From Paenibacillus sp. EZ-K15 (GTDB lineage Bacteria; Bacillota; Bacilli; Paenibacillales; Paenibacillaceae): 64,000 nucleotides of DNA. The notes beneath the pieces are model-generated. The model searched no databases, was not told the origin of the DNA, and was given only the letters and a program-made list of their open reading frames with translations. Every line of letters begins with the position of its first letter. The first letter of the stretch is position 1. The stretch covers positions 270,000-333,999 of the forward strand of contig NZ_PDHM01000018.1 in NCBI RefSeq assembly GCF_002573715.1. The letters are read 5' to 3'. Position numbers and translations under genes: made by a program. Shown here in pieces: positions 42,753 through 51,345 of the stretch.

Positions 42753-43907
42753 CTAACGATTAATAATTTGCTTTCGGTTCTCGTTGATCCGCAGATCATC
42801 CTCAATGATCTGCGCGGCAATGCCGCTGAATCGGTCCGCGATGGCACACAGGTCCAAGCGGTTTACCTTATTCAGCTGCTCGATATCTTCCTTGCGTATA
42901 ACCTCACAGCCATACACGGCGCCCAGGATGACCCCGGCCATAACGCCGATCGAGTCTGTGTCACGCCCGGAGTTAACCCCGTCCAGAATCGAACGATAGT
43001 AATCGCCGTCGTTGAGAACGATAAACGCTAATGCCATCGGCAGCTCTTCAATCGACCATAGACGGCTCGGTGTATAATGATTGCTTAGGATGCCAACCTT
43101 GTCGATATGACGGCTCACGTCATCACCCATCGGCGAATACTTGAGCATGATCGCCTGAAACACCTCGATCACTTTGTCCATGTCATCCCGCTCCTGCCGC
43201 AGATCATAAGCAGCTTGCGTCAGCTCCTGAATGGCTGCTTTCGTGCCGTCTTTTGCCAGGCTGATCGCGGTGCGGACAATATCGTCCACACTCACCCCTG
43301 GCTCAAAGGCTTTCGCCACGCAAGCAGCCAGAACGCCTGCGGCTTCCAGACCGTAGCTGCTCTGATGACCCATCGCAAACAGGATGGCCTCATCATAGGC
43401 CGCCTTGGGGTTGCCGGCATTCACGATCCCGATCGGGGCGATATACATCGCCGCCCCGCAGTTCACCATATTCCCGATGCCGCCTTCTCTCGGATCGCAA
43501 TTGGCCAGCACATGACGCATAAAGATATATTTTTCCGGATAGAACAATCGGTCAATAATCAATGTTTCCTCATTCAGCTCAGGGACAAACGTCTTGCGGA
43601 ACGCAATCTCCTTCACGAATTCATTGCCCATATCATAGGCATCCAGATGCCTGCCCTCGGTAAGATACACGTTCATGAGCGCAATGGTCATCAACGTATC
43701 ATCCGTGACAATGCCATCGCCTCTTACCCGGCCAAGCCGGACGTCGGCGGGCAGATCCATCTTATGCCATCTTGTCATCAGGGATTCCACGCGTCCGTAT
43801 TTGGACTTGATCTCCCCGTACGTCAATTTCTCGATTGGAGCTCCCATTGCGTCTCCGAGCGCGGTGGATATCACCACGCCCCTCACCCGGTCACGAAACG
43901 AAGTCAT
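42753..43907 (-). CDS. ADP-ribosylglycohydrolase-family protein
   Basis: Cytosolic ARH-fold protein of 384 residues with both metal-binding motifs intact: VTDDTLMTIAL (67-77) and NSGRDTDSIGVMAGVILGA (312-330). The N-terminus GVVISTALGDAMGAPIE is the family start. Known members remove ADP-ribose from proteins (DraG, ARH1/3) or cleave ribosyl bonds of small molecules. The context is a sugar-type ABC transporter upstream and a second ARH and ribokinase downstream, which favours a catabolic role on an imported compound. It is 13 nt from the binding-protein gene. Confidence 0.9.
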   Translation of the reverse strand: MTSFRDRVRGVVISTALGDAMGAPIEKLTYGEIKSKYGRVESLMTRWHKMDLPADVRLGRVRGDGIVTDDTLMTIALMNVYLTEGRHLDAYDMGNEFVKEIAFRKTFVPELNEETLIIDRLFYPEKYIFMRHVLANCDPREGGIGNMVNCGAAMYIAPIGIVNAGNPKAAYDEAILFAMGHQSSYGLEAAGVLAACVAKAFEPGVSVDDIVRTAISLAKDGTKAAIQELTQAAYDLRQERDDMDKVIEVFQAIMLKYSPMGDDVSRHIDKVGILSNHYTPSRLWSIEELPMALAFIVLNDGDYYRSILDGVNSGRDTDSIGVMAGVILGAVYGCEVIRKEDIEQLNKVNRLDLCAIADRFSGIAAQIIEDDLRINENRKQIINR

Positions 43908-43920
43908 AGTTATAAGCTCC

Positions 43921-45420
43921 TTACTTGATGTTTTCGTTAGCGTATTTCGTTATCTCTGCTCCGCCTGCAGCATTCCAGGCCTCAACGAATTGATCAAACT
44001 GTGACAAGTCCATCTTGCCTGTAATAAAGTCCGTGGAATATTCCTTGTACAGATTGTTCATCGCATCCCAGTTCGCAATGAATTGCTCAGGAATGATAAA
44101 GTTGTTGTCTTCCGTGTAGAAATCGGTAGCCATTTTCAACGATTCGGTTCCCGGCTCACCCAATAGCGGTGTTTTCAATGGTGTTTCGGATTTGATCTCG
44201 GTCGGCTCCCAGAAACGCGCATACCATTCGCTATAGTATTTCTCGTTCAACTCGATCTCGCCGTCAACCACCTTGTAATGCTCGTCTTCAAAGCCGAGGC
44301 GGTCCAGCATTTGCCCCTTCGGACTTGCAAGGTAATCGAAGACCTTGAACGCTACGTCCTTATGCGGTGACTGCGAAGAGATCGCAAGTCCTCTGGATTC
44401 CTTCGTCACGTCGGTTGCCCCGAAGCCTTGGGCTTCACCCTTGGCAGGCGGCAGCACGATTAGATTTGCATCATCTCCGCCGAGTTCCTGCATTCTTCCG
44501 TCATACAAATCGATGATTTTGCCGGCTGTGCCCGTAATAACGGCAGCTTCCCCTTTATAGAAGGCATCTTCCTTGGTATCCCATTGCTTTGTAATGAATT
44601 GCGGGTCCAGCAGCCCTTCCTTGTAGAGCTTGTTGTAGAACGTCAGCTTTTCTTTTTCCTTTTGGGAAACCTTGGAGTACTCATAAGTACCGTCTTCCTT
44701 CTTGAGCCAAGTCGTATCCAAACCGAAAGCCGTATTGAAAATGAAGTTGATCTCGGCAATATCGCCTGCAGCCGTCAGCGCGTAACTCGGCTTGCCTTCA
44801 CCCGGCTTCTTCTCCACCAGTTCCTTGAAGAAAGCATAATAATTGTCGACGGTCGGATTCTCCATCAAGGCCTTGGAGCTCTCCATGGCATTAAACCAGT
44901 CGGCCCGGATGACCGGAGTTTTAGGTGCGAGCGGCTTGATCCACAGCAGATACGGATAGCTTGCCATCCGCGTTTGGTTGTGCGGCTCAATGATATCTTT
45001 AATGTAAGTCGATTTTTCAATGTAAGGCGTCAGATCCTCCAGCAGACCTTGATCGGCAATTTGCTGGTCTCCGCCCTGGAAGTAGATGATATCCGGAATG
45101 GTTCCGCCCAGCAGCAGCAGATTCAGGTTCTCGGCATAACTGCCTTGTGCGAGATCCACTAGCTCGAATTTCACGTTCAATCCTTCGTCTTCAGCCAGGG
45201 ATTTCTCCAAGGTCTCGAAGAATTTAACGGAAACAGGGTTCGCCGTTCCTTCATCCTTGTACACGATCTTCAGCGTAACCGGATCACCACTTCCATCAGG
45301 CTGCGCGGTCCCGGGTTCGGCCTGACCCGCTCCCGGAGTCTTCGAATTCGATGTACATGCCGACATGACCATAACCAGCATGGCAACGACTAATAACAGG
45401 CTTAATTTTTTCATGTTCAT
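43921..45420 (-). CDS. ABC transporter substrate-binding lipoprotein (LplA-like)
   Basis: Large family-1 binding protein of 499 residues with lipobox VMSAC (Cys22) and a Gly/Pro/Gln-rich linker. Landmarks are LKIVYKDEGTANPVSVKFFETLEKSLAED, GGTIPDIIYFQGGDQQIADQGLLEDLTPYI and KDVAFKVFDYLASPKGQML. It belongs to the long LplA-type lipoproteins that work with LplB/LplC-type permeases, as here. No ATPase gene is in the cluster. The ligand is unknown; the neighbouring glycohydrolases and ribokinase point to a ribose-containing compound. Confidence 0.92.
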   Translation of the reverse strand: MNMKKLSLLLVVAMLVMVMSACTSNSKTPGAGQAEPGTAQPDGSGDPVTLKIVYKDEGTANPVSVKFFETLEKSLAEDEGLNVKFELVDLAQGSYAENLNLLLLGGTIPDIIYFQGGDQQIADQGLLEDLTPYIEKSTYIKDIIEPHNQTRMASYPYLLWIKPLAPKTPVIRADWFNAMESSKALMENPTVDNYYAFFKELVEKKPGEGKPSYALTAAGDIAEINFIFNTAFGLDTTWLKKEDGTYEYSKVSQKEKEKLTFYNKLYKEGLLDPQFITKQWDTKEDAFYKGEAAVITGTAGKIIDLYDGRMQELGGDDANLIVLPPAKGEAQGFGATDVTKESRGLAISSQSPHKDVAFKVFDYLASPKGQMLDRLGFEDEHYKVVDGEIELNEKYYSEWYARFWEPTEIKSETPLKTPLLGEPGTESLKMATDFYTEDNNFIIPEQFIANWDAMNNLYKEYSTDFITGKMDLSQFDQFVEAWNAAGGAEITKYANENIK

Positions 45421-45477
45421 CTTTCTCCCCTTTTTTGAATTTGAACATTCATGCCTTAAGTGTGCTGCCTTCCCGGC

Positions 45478-46350
45478 TTAATCCTTGACTCCGCCTTCCA
45501 GTTCGCCTTTGGCGTAATATTTCAAAATGAACGGATATAGGAATAACAGCGGTACAATCGCAATCATGATCGTACCTGCCTGCAGGGAAGCGAAATCAAA
45601 ATTGATGGAGCTGTCAAACATGTTCTGGTTGCCGATCAGGGACGTATTGTCCTTACGGACAACAAATTGTCTGAGTACAACCTGCAGCGGCCATTTGGTC
45701 GGGTCTGAAATGTAGAGCGTGGCTCTGAAATATTCATTCCAGTGATATACCCCGTAGAACAAACCCAATGTCGCCAGCCCCGGTTTGGACAGCGGCAATA
45801 TGATCCGGCTGTACAAGCGGAAATGGCCTGCGCCGTCGATTCGGGATGCCTCCAGAATCTCCTCCGGAATGTCCTGAATGAACCGCATGAGGATAAAGAG
45901 ATAGTACACGTTAATCGCTTTATACAGGATCAGTGAAGTTAGCGTATTCATCAGTCCGAGATCCTTTACCAGCAGGTATTCGGGAATCATGCCCGGCTCA
46001 AACACCATAATGACGATCAGAAAGAACAACACAACCTTTTTACCGATAAATTCGGTTCTGGCCAGCACGTACGCCGCCATGGAGGTTAGCAGCAGATTCA
46101 GGAATGTACCCGCTACGGTAATCCATACCGAGTTCAGAATACTGCCCGTAATCAAGGGATTGGACAATAACAGTTGGTAATTGATCGTTGAGAATCCCTT
46201 CGGAAAAATGTCCAGTCCGCCCATCAAGTGGGCTTTGCCGGGATCGGTTAAGGATAGCGCCAGCAGATTCAGGAGAGGAACCAATACCATGAGCGTAAAC
46301 ACAAACAACATGAGATAAATGACGATTTTCGAAACTTCCAGTCGTCTCAT
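45478..46350 (-). CDS. ABC transporter permease (LplC type)
   Basis: Membrane subunit of 290 residues with six hydrophobic segments, the EAA loop LEASRIDGAGHFRLYSRIILPLSKPGLATL and the ending YYAKGELEGGVKD typical of LplC/YtcP permeases. It lies 14 nt after the LplB-type permease and 57 nt before the binding protein. Confidence 0.94.
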   Translation of the reverse strand: MRRLEVSKIVIYLMLFVFTLMVLVPLLNLLALSLTDPGKAHLMGGLDIFPKGFSTINYQLLLSNPLITGSILNSVWITVAGTFLNLLLTSMAAYVLARTEFIGKKVVLFFLIVIMVFEPGMIPEYLLVKDLGLMNTLTSLILYKAINVYYLFILMRFIQDIPEEILEASRIDGAGHFRLYSRIILPLSKPGLATLGLFYGVYHWNEYFRATLYISDPTKWPLQVVLRQFVVRKDNTSLIGNQNMFDSSINFDFASLQAGTIMIAIVPLLFLYPFILKYYAKGELEGGVKD

Positions 46351-46364
46351 CGTAAATCCCTCCT

Positions 46365-47258
46365 TTACCAGACGCCCTTGCCCGAGAAGCGCTTCGATAT
46401 GAAATGCGTGCCCAGGATGAGAATGATACCGATCACGCCCTTGAACAAACTCGCTGCGGTTGCATAAGCAAACTGTCCGTTCCCGATACCGATTCGGTAT
46501 ACATATGTGTCCAGAATATCCACCACACTGATGATGGAATCGTTCATAAAGTTAAACACCTGATCGAAACCAGCATTCATGAAGAAGCCCAGATTCAGAA
46601 TGAAGACGGTTACAACTGTGCTGTATAAATGAGGAAGCGTAATGAACCTCATCTGCTGCAGGCGGGTCGCCCCGTCAATCTTGGCTGCTTCATACAATCC
46701 TGGGCTGATCTTCATGATGGCTGCCAGATAAATGATGGAGTCCCAGCCGGCGCTTCGCCAGATTTCGGAAAATACAAGCACCCAACGAATATGCTCTTTG
46801 CTGGTCATGTAATCAACGGACGGCAGTTGAAAGAAATTCGCAATCAGATTGACTCCGCCTTCGGCAGGATTCAAGAGGCTGATCCAGATCCCGGCAATAA
46901 CGACCCAGGATAGAAAATGCGGTAAATAAACAACGGATTGCACGTATTTGCGGTATTTCGAGCTTCGAACTTCATTAATAAGCAGTGATAACATGATTGG
47001 AATCGGGAATACGAATACGATTTTCATCAAACTGATGATGATGGTATTCTGCAGTACGCTTGTGAAAGCGGGCGAGCTGAATAGCGTCTTAAAGTGCTTC
47101 CACCCCACCCATACATGATCCCCCAGAATCCGGTAATCCTGAAAGGCAAGCTTCATGCCGTATAGCGGAATGATGTGAAAGATAAAAAAGTAGAGCAGAG
47201 GCAGCGACAGCATTGCGTACAGTACCCAATCCTGCCTTAAGCGTCTCAACACCCTCAT
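46365..47258 (-). CDS. ABC transporter permease (LplB type)
   Basis: Membrane subunit of 297 residues: LPLLYFFIFHIIPLYGMKLAFQDYRILG at the N-terminus, six hydrophobic segments, and the EAA loop LYEAAKIDGATRLQQMRFITLPHLYS. The start is 3 nt from the end of the DUF4387 gene, so translation is likely coupled; this ties the transporter to the AtuA/DUF4387 pair. Confidence 0.94.
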   Translation of the reverse strand: MRVLRRLRQDWVLYAMLSLPLLYFFIFHIIPLYGMKLAFQDYRILGDHVWVGWKHFKTLFSSPAFTSVLQNTIIISLMKIVFVFPIPIMLSLLINEVRSSKYRKYVQSVVYLPHFLSWVVIAGIWISLLNPAEGGVNLIANFFQLPSVDYMTSKEHIRWVLVFSEIWRSAGWDSIIYLAAIMKISPGLYEAAKIDGATRLQQMRFITLPHLYSTVVTVFILNLGFFMNAGFDQVFNFMNDSIISVVDILDTYVYRIGIGNGQFAYATAASLFKGVIGIILILGTHFISKRFSGKGVW

Positions 47259-47261
47259 GGC

Positions 47262-47588
47262 TTACCCCTCCTCCAGATGTTCAATGGATAATTTCATGAG
47301 GGGAGCATGCTGCTGGGCTCCGTACACGTCGCGGTCGCCGACGCTGCCGGACGATATATCCCGCGACATCGTGATTTTGAAACCCAGCGCCTGGTCGAAA
47401 AATACCAGGTGATGAATCTGCTCCTCCCGCAGCTTATACAGCTCACATATCGTCCGTTTTGTAATGATGCCGGACTGTTTCACTTTGTCATATTGCTCTT
47501 TGGAATCAAACAACACGTCTAAAGTAATTTCGAAGGGGCCTGAGTTTTTACTTCGCAGCACCTTCGCCAAATCGCCGAGTTGAGTCAT
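47262..47588 (-). CDS. DUF4387 family protein
   Basis: Small soluble protein of 108 residues with the family start LAKVLRSKNSGPFEITLDVLF and the segments KRTICELYKL and ISRDISSG-like TMSRDISSGSVGDRDVYGAQQHAPL. Members nearly always lie beside an AtuA-like (DUF1446) gene, as here, and the two are sometimes fused; they probably form one enzyme. The reaction is not established. It sits 13 nt after the AtuA-like gene. Confidence 0.88.
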   Translation of the reverse strand: MTQLGDLAKVLRSKNSGPFEITLDVLFDSKEQYDKVKQSGIITKRTICELYKLREEQIHHLVFFDQALGFKITMSRDISSGSVGDRDVYGAQQHAPLMKLSIEHLEEG

Positions 47589-47601
47589 GGTTTGATCCTC
47601 C

Positions 47602-48951
47602 TTATCGATGCTCTATCCGAAAAGCATTATTGTTCATTTCCATCAGATGGTAGACGGAGAATTCATAGACAGGACCGAACTCGATATCGCTTGGCGCGAA
47701 TGGAAAAGCCAGATTGCCTGCCGTTGATTTACGGCCTTCGTATCCATAATGCAGGAAGGTGGAACGCACCGTGGCGCAGATGCTGTTTGCTAACTCCTGC
47801 GTCTTGGCCACCACTTCGAACATAACGCCGACCTCGTGTCCGACGAACGACTCAGGCTCCTTGCTTCCGAGAACACCGTTCTTGCCGTAGTTGTAAAATT
47901 GAATCTGATAATCCGATTCCGGAATTTCCTGGTAATATTCCCGTGCCTGATTGCGAACATACTCCTCAACCTCTTCCAGCTTCCCGATCAGGATCGGATC
48001 CCGGATCCCCGCCACCACGAAGGTCCGATAAGCGACGCGTCTAGCACCTTCCAGCTTAATGAAATATTTCTCTGCCGGAAGGAACCGGCTGCCGGTTACG
48101 CGAACGACGCCTTTCTCCTCTTCCTCGAAGCGGCAATTCTCCAAGTCCAGCGTAAATCCGGGACCATGCAGAATATAAGGATGTTCCTTCTCATAAAAGG
48201 TATGTGCCGCAACGCTGGTCGGGCTGCACGTCCGGTCCGGGTTAAGCGACTGAACGGTAAACGAATCGTCGCTGATCGTGCCAAGAATGCTGTCTTTGGT
48301 TGTTCCCGGTTCCGCGCACAATGCGCCGCATTCCAATATTTTGCCCAGATGATAGGATAGCCCCGGGTCCTTGCCGTGGTAGATCCCGATCGCCGCGAAA
48401 GGCGAAGGATCATACGCCCGGCCGCAGACGATGATGTCCACGCCCTGTTGAAGCGCTTCCACAATGGGTTCATGTCCCATCTGGGCAACGATGCTGTTGG
48501 TGGAGTCAATCAACTCACTGGTGAGTGGCGGAATATTCGGACTTAATGCCTTAATCCGCCCTTCTTCCTTCGCCTGATGGATTTCCTCCCGGGTGAAGTC
48601 GGCCCATATGACGGACACCTTGGCCTGAAGTCCCCGCTCATCCAAAATTTCATCAATGATGTCGAGTGTCCAATTCACATGGGTCCGTGCGCCCGAGCCG
48701 CCGGCCGAGCCGATGATGATCGGAATTTTTCGGGGCAAACCGTTCGTGAGCATCATATCCAGGTCTTTCTTAACCGCCCGCTTGCTGACGATCGATACAC
48801 CTGCGCCAAGCTTATGCGGTCCCCCATCCGTTGAGCCCGCATCAACAACGATGCCGTGCAGCTCGAACTCCAGTCCGTTCATGAAGGATTGTTCAGGAAA
48901 TCCGTATCCCAGCATGCCGCAGGGGGATAGAATTCGAATGTCTGTATTCAT
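47602..48951 (-). CDS. AtuA-like protein (DUF1446, acyclic terpene utilization family)
   Basis: Soluble protein of 449 residues: ILSPCGMLGYGFPEQSF, VVDAGSTDGGPHKLGAG, IIIGSAGGSGARTHVNW, IIVCGRAYDPSPFAA and HLGKILECGALCAEPGTTKDS are the conserved pieces. AtuA is named from citronellol breakdown in Pseudomonas, where its reaction is not known; many homologues occur in hydroxy-acid or sugar pathways instead. The frame opens at 48990, but the ATG at 48951 follows GAGGG by 7 nt. It is the first gene of the operon, and a 17-bp palindrome lies 45 nt upstream. Confidence 0.88.
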   Translation of the reverse strand: MNTDIRILSPCGMLGYGFPEQSFMNGLEFELHGIVVDAGSTDGGPHKLGAGVSIVSKRAVKKDLDMMLTNGLPRKIPIIIGSAGGSGARTHVNWTLDIIDEILDERGLQAKVSVIWADFTREEIHQAKEEGRIKALSPNIPPLTSELIDSTNSIVAQMGHEPIVEALQQGVDIIVCGRAYDPSPFAAIGIYHGKDPGLSYHLGKILECGALCAEPGTTKDSILGTISDDSFTVQSLNPDRTCSPTSVAAHTFYEKEHPYILHGPGFTLDLENCRFEEEEKGVVRVTGSRFLPAEKYFIKLEGARRVAYRTFVVAGIRDPILIGKLEEVEEYVRNQAREYYQEIPESDYQIQFYNYGKNGVLGSKEPESFVGHEVGVMFEVVAKTQELANSICATVRSTFLHYGYEGRKSTAGNLAFPFAPSDIEFGPVYEFSVYHLMEMNNNAFRIEHR

Positions 48952-48995
48952 CTGCAGTCCCTCTTTACCAAAATATTCACCCATGACCATTGGAT

Positions 48996-49012
48996 AATTG
49001 GATTATCCAATT
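48996..49012. promoter_or_regulatory. FadR-type operator 1, upstream of the AtuA-like gene
   Basis: Perfect 17-bp palindrome AATTGGATTATCCAATT (8-1-8) in the 90-nt gap before the operon. It shares the form AATTGGRTNAYCCAATT with two sites on the other side of the regulator gene. Confidence 0.75.
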
Positions 49013-49041
49013 TGTGCTAAAAGGGGTGCGTTTCTCCCCTC

Positions 49042-49740
49042 TTAAACATGAATGTAGTTTTTCTGTATGTTTTCTTTAACCCTGCTGAGATGGTTCAGCA
49101 AAGCCAGCTTTGCTTTTACCGGATCGCGTTCTTTAATAGCTTGCAAAATAAGTAAATGTTCTTCGTAGACCTCACTTTTGCGACCCGGAATCTGGGCTGT
49201 TTTGCTCAGCGTCCGCTGAAGCAAATCCATATGCAATTCAATCATATTGACGAGAACAACGTTATGTGTGGCTTTGGCAATTGACAGGTGAAACGCCTGA
49301 TCCGGCTTCGAGCGATCCTCCGCATTCTGATCGATCTCCCCCCACGTTGCGAAAGCTGCCTCAATCTCGGCGATATCCTCATCGGTTGCACGCTTGGCCG
49401 CCAGCTCCACGATTCCCGTCTCGAACAATTCACGTGCCTCTAACAACTCAATGATGGTCGCGCGTTCGATATTATCCAGGATACGGCTGCGATCCTCGGC
49501 AACATCCAGTGCCTTACTCAGGAAGCGCCCGCCGCCGGGTCTGGCTTCAATCAGTCCTTCGCGCTCCAGAATGCGGAATGCTTCCCGCAATGTCCCGCGG
49601 CTAATGCCAAACGATTGGGCCAAGTCCCGTTCAGTCGGAAGTACGTCACCCGGAGCCAGATTTCCTTCCAGAATCAGATTCTTGATCTGTTCGATAACAT
49701 CCTCGTATACCCGATGATATTTAATCTTCTTAATGGTCAT
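49042..49740 (-). CDS. FadR/GntR family transcriptional regulator of the AtuA-ARH cluster
   Basis: Regulator of 232 residues. It has an N-terminal winged helix of the GntR type (about 10-70, LAPGDVLPTERDLAQSFGISRGTLREAFRILEREGLI) and a helical FCD ligand domain (about 85-225) with metal-binding His and Asp residues (QAFHLSIAKATHNVVLVNMIELH). The frame is open to 49791, but the ATG at 49740 follows GAGGG by 7 nt and starts close to the helix-turn-helix. It precedes the eight-gene cluster on the same strand. Palindromes before its own gene and before the AtuA-like gene suggest it controls both. Confidence 0.92.
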   Translation of the reverse strand: MTIKKIKYHRVYEDVIEQIKNLILEGNLAPGDVLPTERDLAQSFGISRGTLREAFRILEREGLIEARPGGGRFLSKALDVAEDRSRILDNIERATIIELLEARELFETGIVELAAKRATDEDIAEIEAAFATWGEIDQNAEDRSKPDQAFHLSIAKATHNVVLVNMIELHMDLLQRTLSKTAQIPGRKSEVYEEHLLILQAIKERDPVKAKLALLNHLSRVKENIQKNYIHV

Positions 49741-49776
49741 ATGACTACCCTCTCTATCCCTACTTGCGCAAACGAT

Positions 49777-49793
49777 AATTGGGTGATCCAATT
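49777..49793. promoter_or_regulatory. FadR-type operator 2, at the regulator promoter
   Basis: AATTGGGTGATCCAATT, a palindrome with one mismatch between the arms, directly downstream of the predicted transcription start (about 49799) of the regulator gene, suited for autorepression. Confidence 0.75.
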
Positions 49794-49805
49794 AACCGCA
49801 TGTTT

Positions 49806-49834
49806 AGCATAAACGCATCGTAAAAGGCTGTCAA
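49806..49834 (-). promoter_or_regulatory. Sigma-A promoter of the FadR-type regulator
   Basis: On the minus strand TTGACA (49829-49834), 17 nt, TATGCT (49806-49811). Confidence 0.65.
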
Positions 49835-49902
49835 GCATAAAAATAGCGCTTACATCATCGTTATGAAGATATTTATTGCCTGATTGAAGACATATACCGG
49901 GT

Positions 49903-49919
49903 AATTGGGTGACCCAATT
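49903..49919. promoter_or_regulatory. FadR-type operator 3, upstream site
   Basis: Perfect palindrome AATTGGGTGACCCAATT, centred 126 nt (12 helical turns) from site 2 (49785 to 49911), so looping between two bound dimers is conceivable. The rest of 49920-50111 shows no gene. Confidence 0.7.
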
Positions 49920-50111
49920 ACTTCGGATGTTCCTCATTTTTCGCATCATCTTATTAATCAAATTATCCCATTATCTACACCGTTGAGTATGGATTTATTC
50001 TAATATATGGTAATATTATTGATCCAACATCGACTATAAATTTCAAGGCAAATAACCCTGGCCTTGGACAAGAATCCATGACAGGGCTCGTGCTCTCTAG
50101 AAAATCCAATG

Positions 50112-50405
50112 TTAGGATTGCGGTCTTCGTTTTGCCAACATCCATCTGACACATCCATATAAGCTGCCCAACAGAATAAAACCTCCAATTGCAGCCACGG
50201 TAAGCCATTCGCTATTCCGCTCGATCATGCCAAAAGTTACCTGAGCCTGGAGGGATTCCGCCCGTTCATATTGCCTGGTCAAATCCAGATCCCGCACATG
50301 TCTCTGTGTTAGCACCATGCCTTGCAAGATCATAAATACAAAGTAGCCTATGTATATCGCTGAAGCAAACAGCACGGATTCCATAACTACACGTTTACGA
50401 GTCAT
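50112..50405 (-). CDS. Small membrane protein of unknown function (97 aa)
   Basis: Two hydrophobic helices (about 8-27, VLFASAIYIGYFVFMILQG, and 68-86, LTVAAIGGFILLGSLYGC) separated by a charged helical loop. The start is the ATG at 50405 after AGAGGAAG; the frame is open 13 codons further. It follows the Amj-like flippase gene by 48 nt in the same direction and may be its partner. I do not recognise a family. Confidence 0.65.
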   Translation of the reverse strand: MTRKRVVMESVLFASAIYIGYFVFMILQGMVLTQRHVRDLDLTRQYERAESLQAQVTFGMIERNSEWLTVAAIGGFILLGSLYGCVRWMLAKRRPQS

Positions 50406-50453
50406 TACAATTCTTCCTCTCTCCTTCTGACTTTCTAACCACAACCATAGTCC

Positions 50454-51245
50454 TTATATCCACTTCACAATCTCACTGATCACATAAGCGGCCGGAATGA
50501 TCACGAGTTGTGCCAGCATGGTCCCAAAAAACCTTGAAACCATCAGCATCGTATACACTTTGCCAAGCTGGTCCCTCGCTTCCTCGTTCCGGGTCGCCTT
50601 GTCGGTAATCAAACCAAGCTGGGGATCGATAAATATCGTTAAAATAATCGTTGCAATTCCGTTAATCAGTCCGGATGCTTGGGATGCCGTGGTGCTGTAC
50701 TGGGGAACGAGATGGGCTGCGTACAGGGATGACAGGACACCTACTGTGTAAAAAGCGGTGACCACAATATTCAGTATAATAAACCGTTTAGGTACTCCTA
50801 AGTAACGAAACTGACTCCATTTCAAGTTGGGCTTTCTTATGTAATGCCTTGTGTTCTTGAGCTGTCCAATAGTCACACTGGATACCAGCTTCGGGATCGA
50901 TCCGGCGACCTCCAGCTTGCTGATGACTCTGCTGAACAGATTAACGAAGGTGGGAAATAACGCGATTGCAACAATCGTTCCGATCGAGGCGGCCAACAAA
51001 ATCGCCCTGAAATAGGAAAGCACGTCAAACGAAGGATCCACCTTCGCATAATCAACAAACTTGGCCGTCAGCGGGGCTTGAACTAAGTTGGACGTTCGGG
51101 AAACCAGCACAATGATCCCCGTCAACGATAATGCAACAGCAATCTTGTTTAGCTTCACCCCGGCATATCTTGCGGAGTATGATAAGGTTTCCGCCGTATG
51201 AATAATCATCGTCAGTACAAACACAACGATCAAGCTCTGTATCAT
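50454..51245 (-). CDS. amj: Lipid II flippase Amj family protein
   Basis: Integral membrane protein of 263 residues with six or more hydrophobic segments. The start LIVVFVLTMIIHTAETLSYSARYAGV and the later segments LNIVVTAFYTVGVLSSLYAAH and QASGLINGIATIILTIFIDPQLGLITDKA match Amj (YdaH, DUF2837), the alternative lipid II flippase that backs up MurJ in B. subtilis under cell-wall stress. Whether this one is the main or a spare flippase cannot be seen here. It is first in a two-gene unit. Confidence 0.85.
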   Translation of the reverse strand: MIQSLIVVFVLTMIIHTAETLSYSARYAGVKLNKIAVALSLTGIIVLVSRTSNLVQAPLTAKFVDYAKVDPSFDVLSYFRAILLAASIGTIVAIALFPTFVNLFSRVISKLEVAGSIPKLVSSVTIGQLKNTRHYIRKPNLKWSQFRYLGVPKRFIILNIVVTAFYTVGVLSSLYAAHLVPQYSTTASQASGLINGIATIILTIFIDPQLGLITDKATRNEEARDQLGKVYTMLMVSRFFGTMLAQLVIIPAAYVISEIVKWI

Positions 51246-51345
51246 AGAGGGCTCCTCCCCACCTGATGTTCAGTTCAAACGCCGTACCCTGTATTGTCGC
51301 CAATGGAGTCTGCAAGCTCTAGCCCACTCTTTATATCTATCCGAT

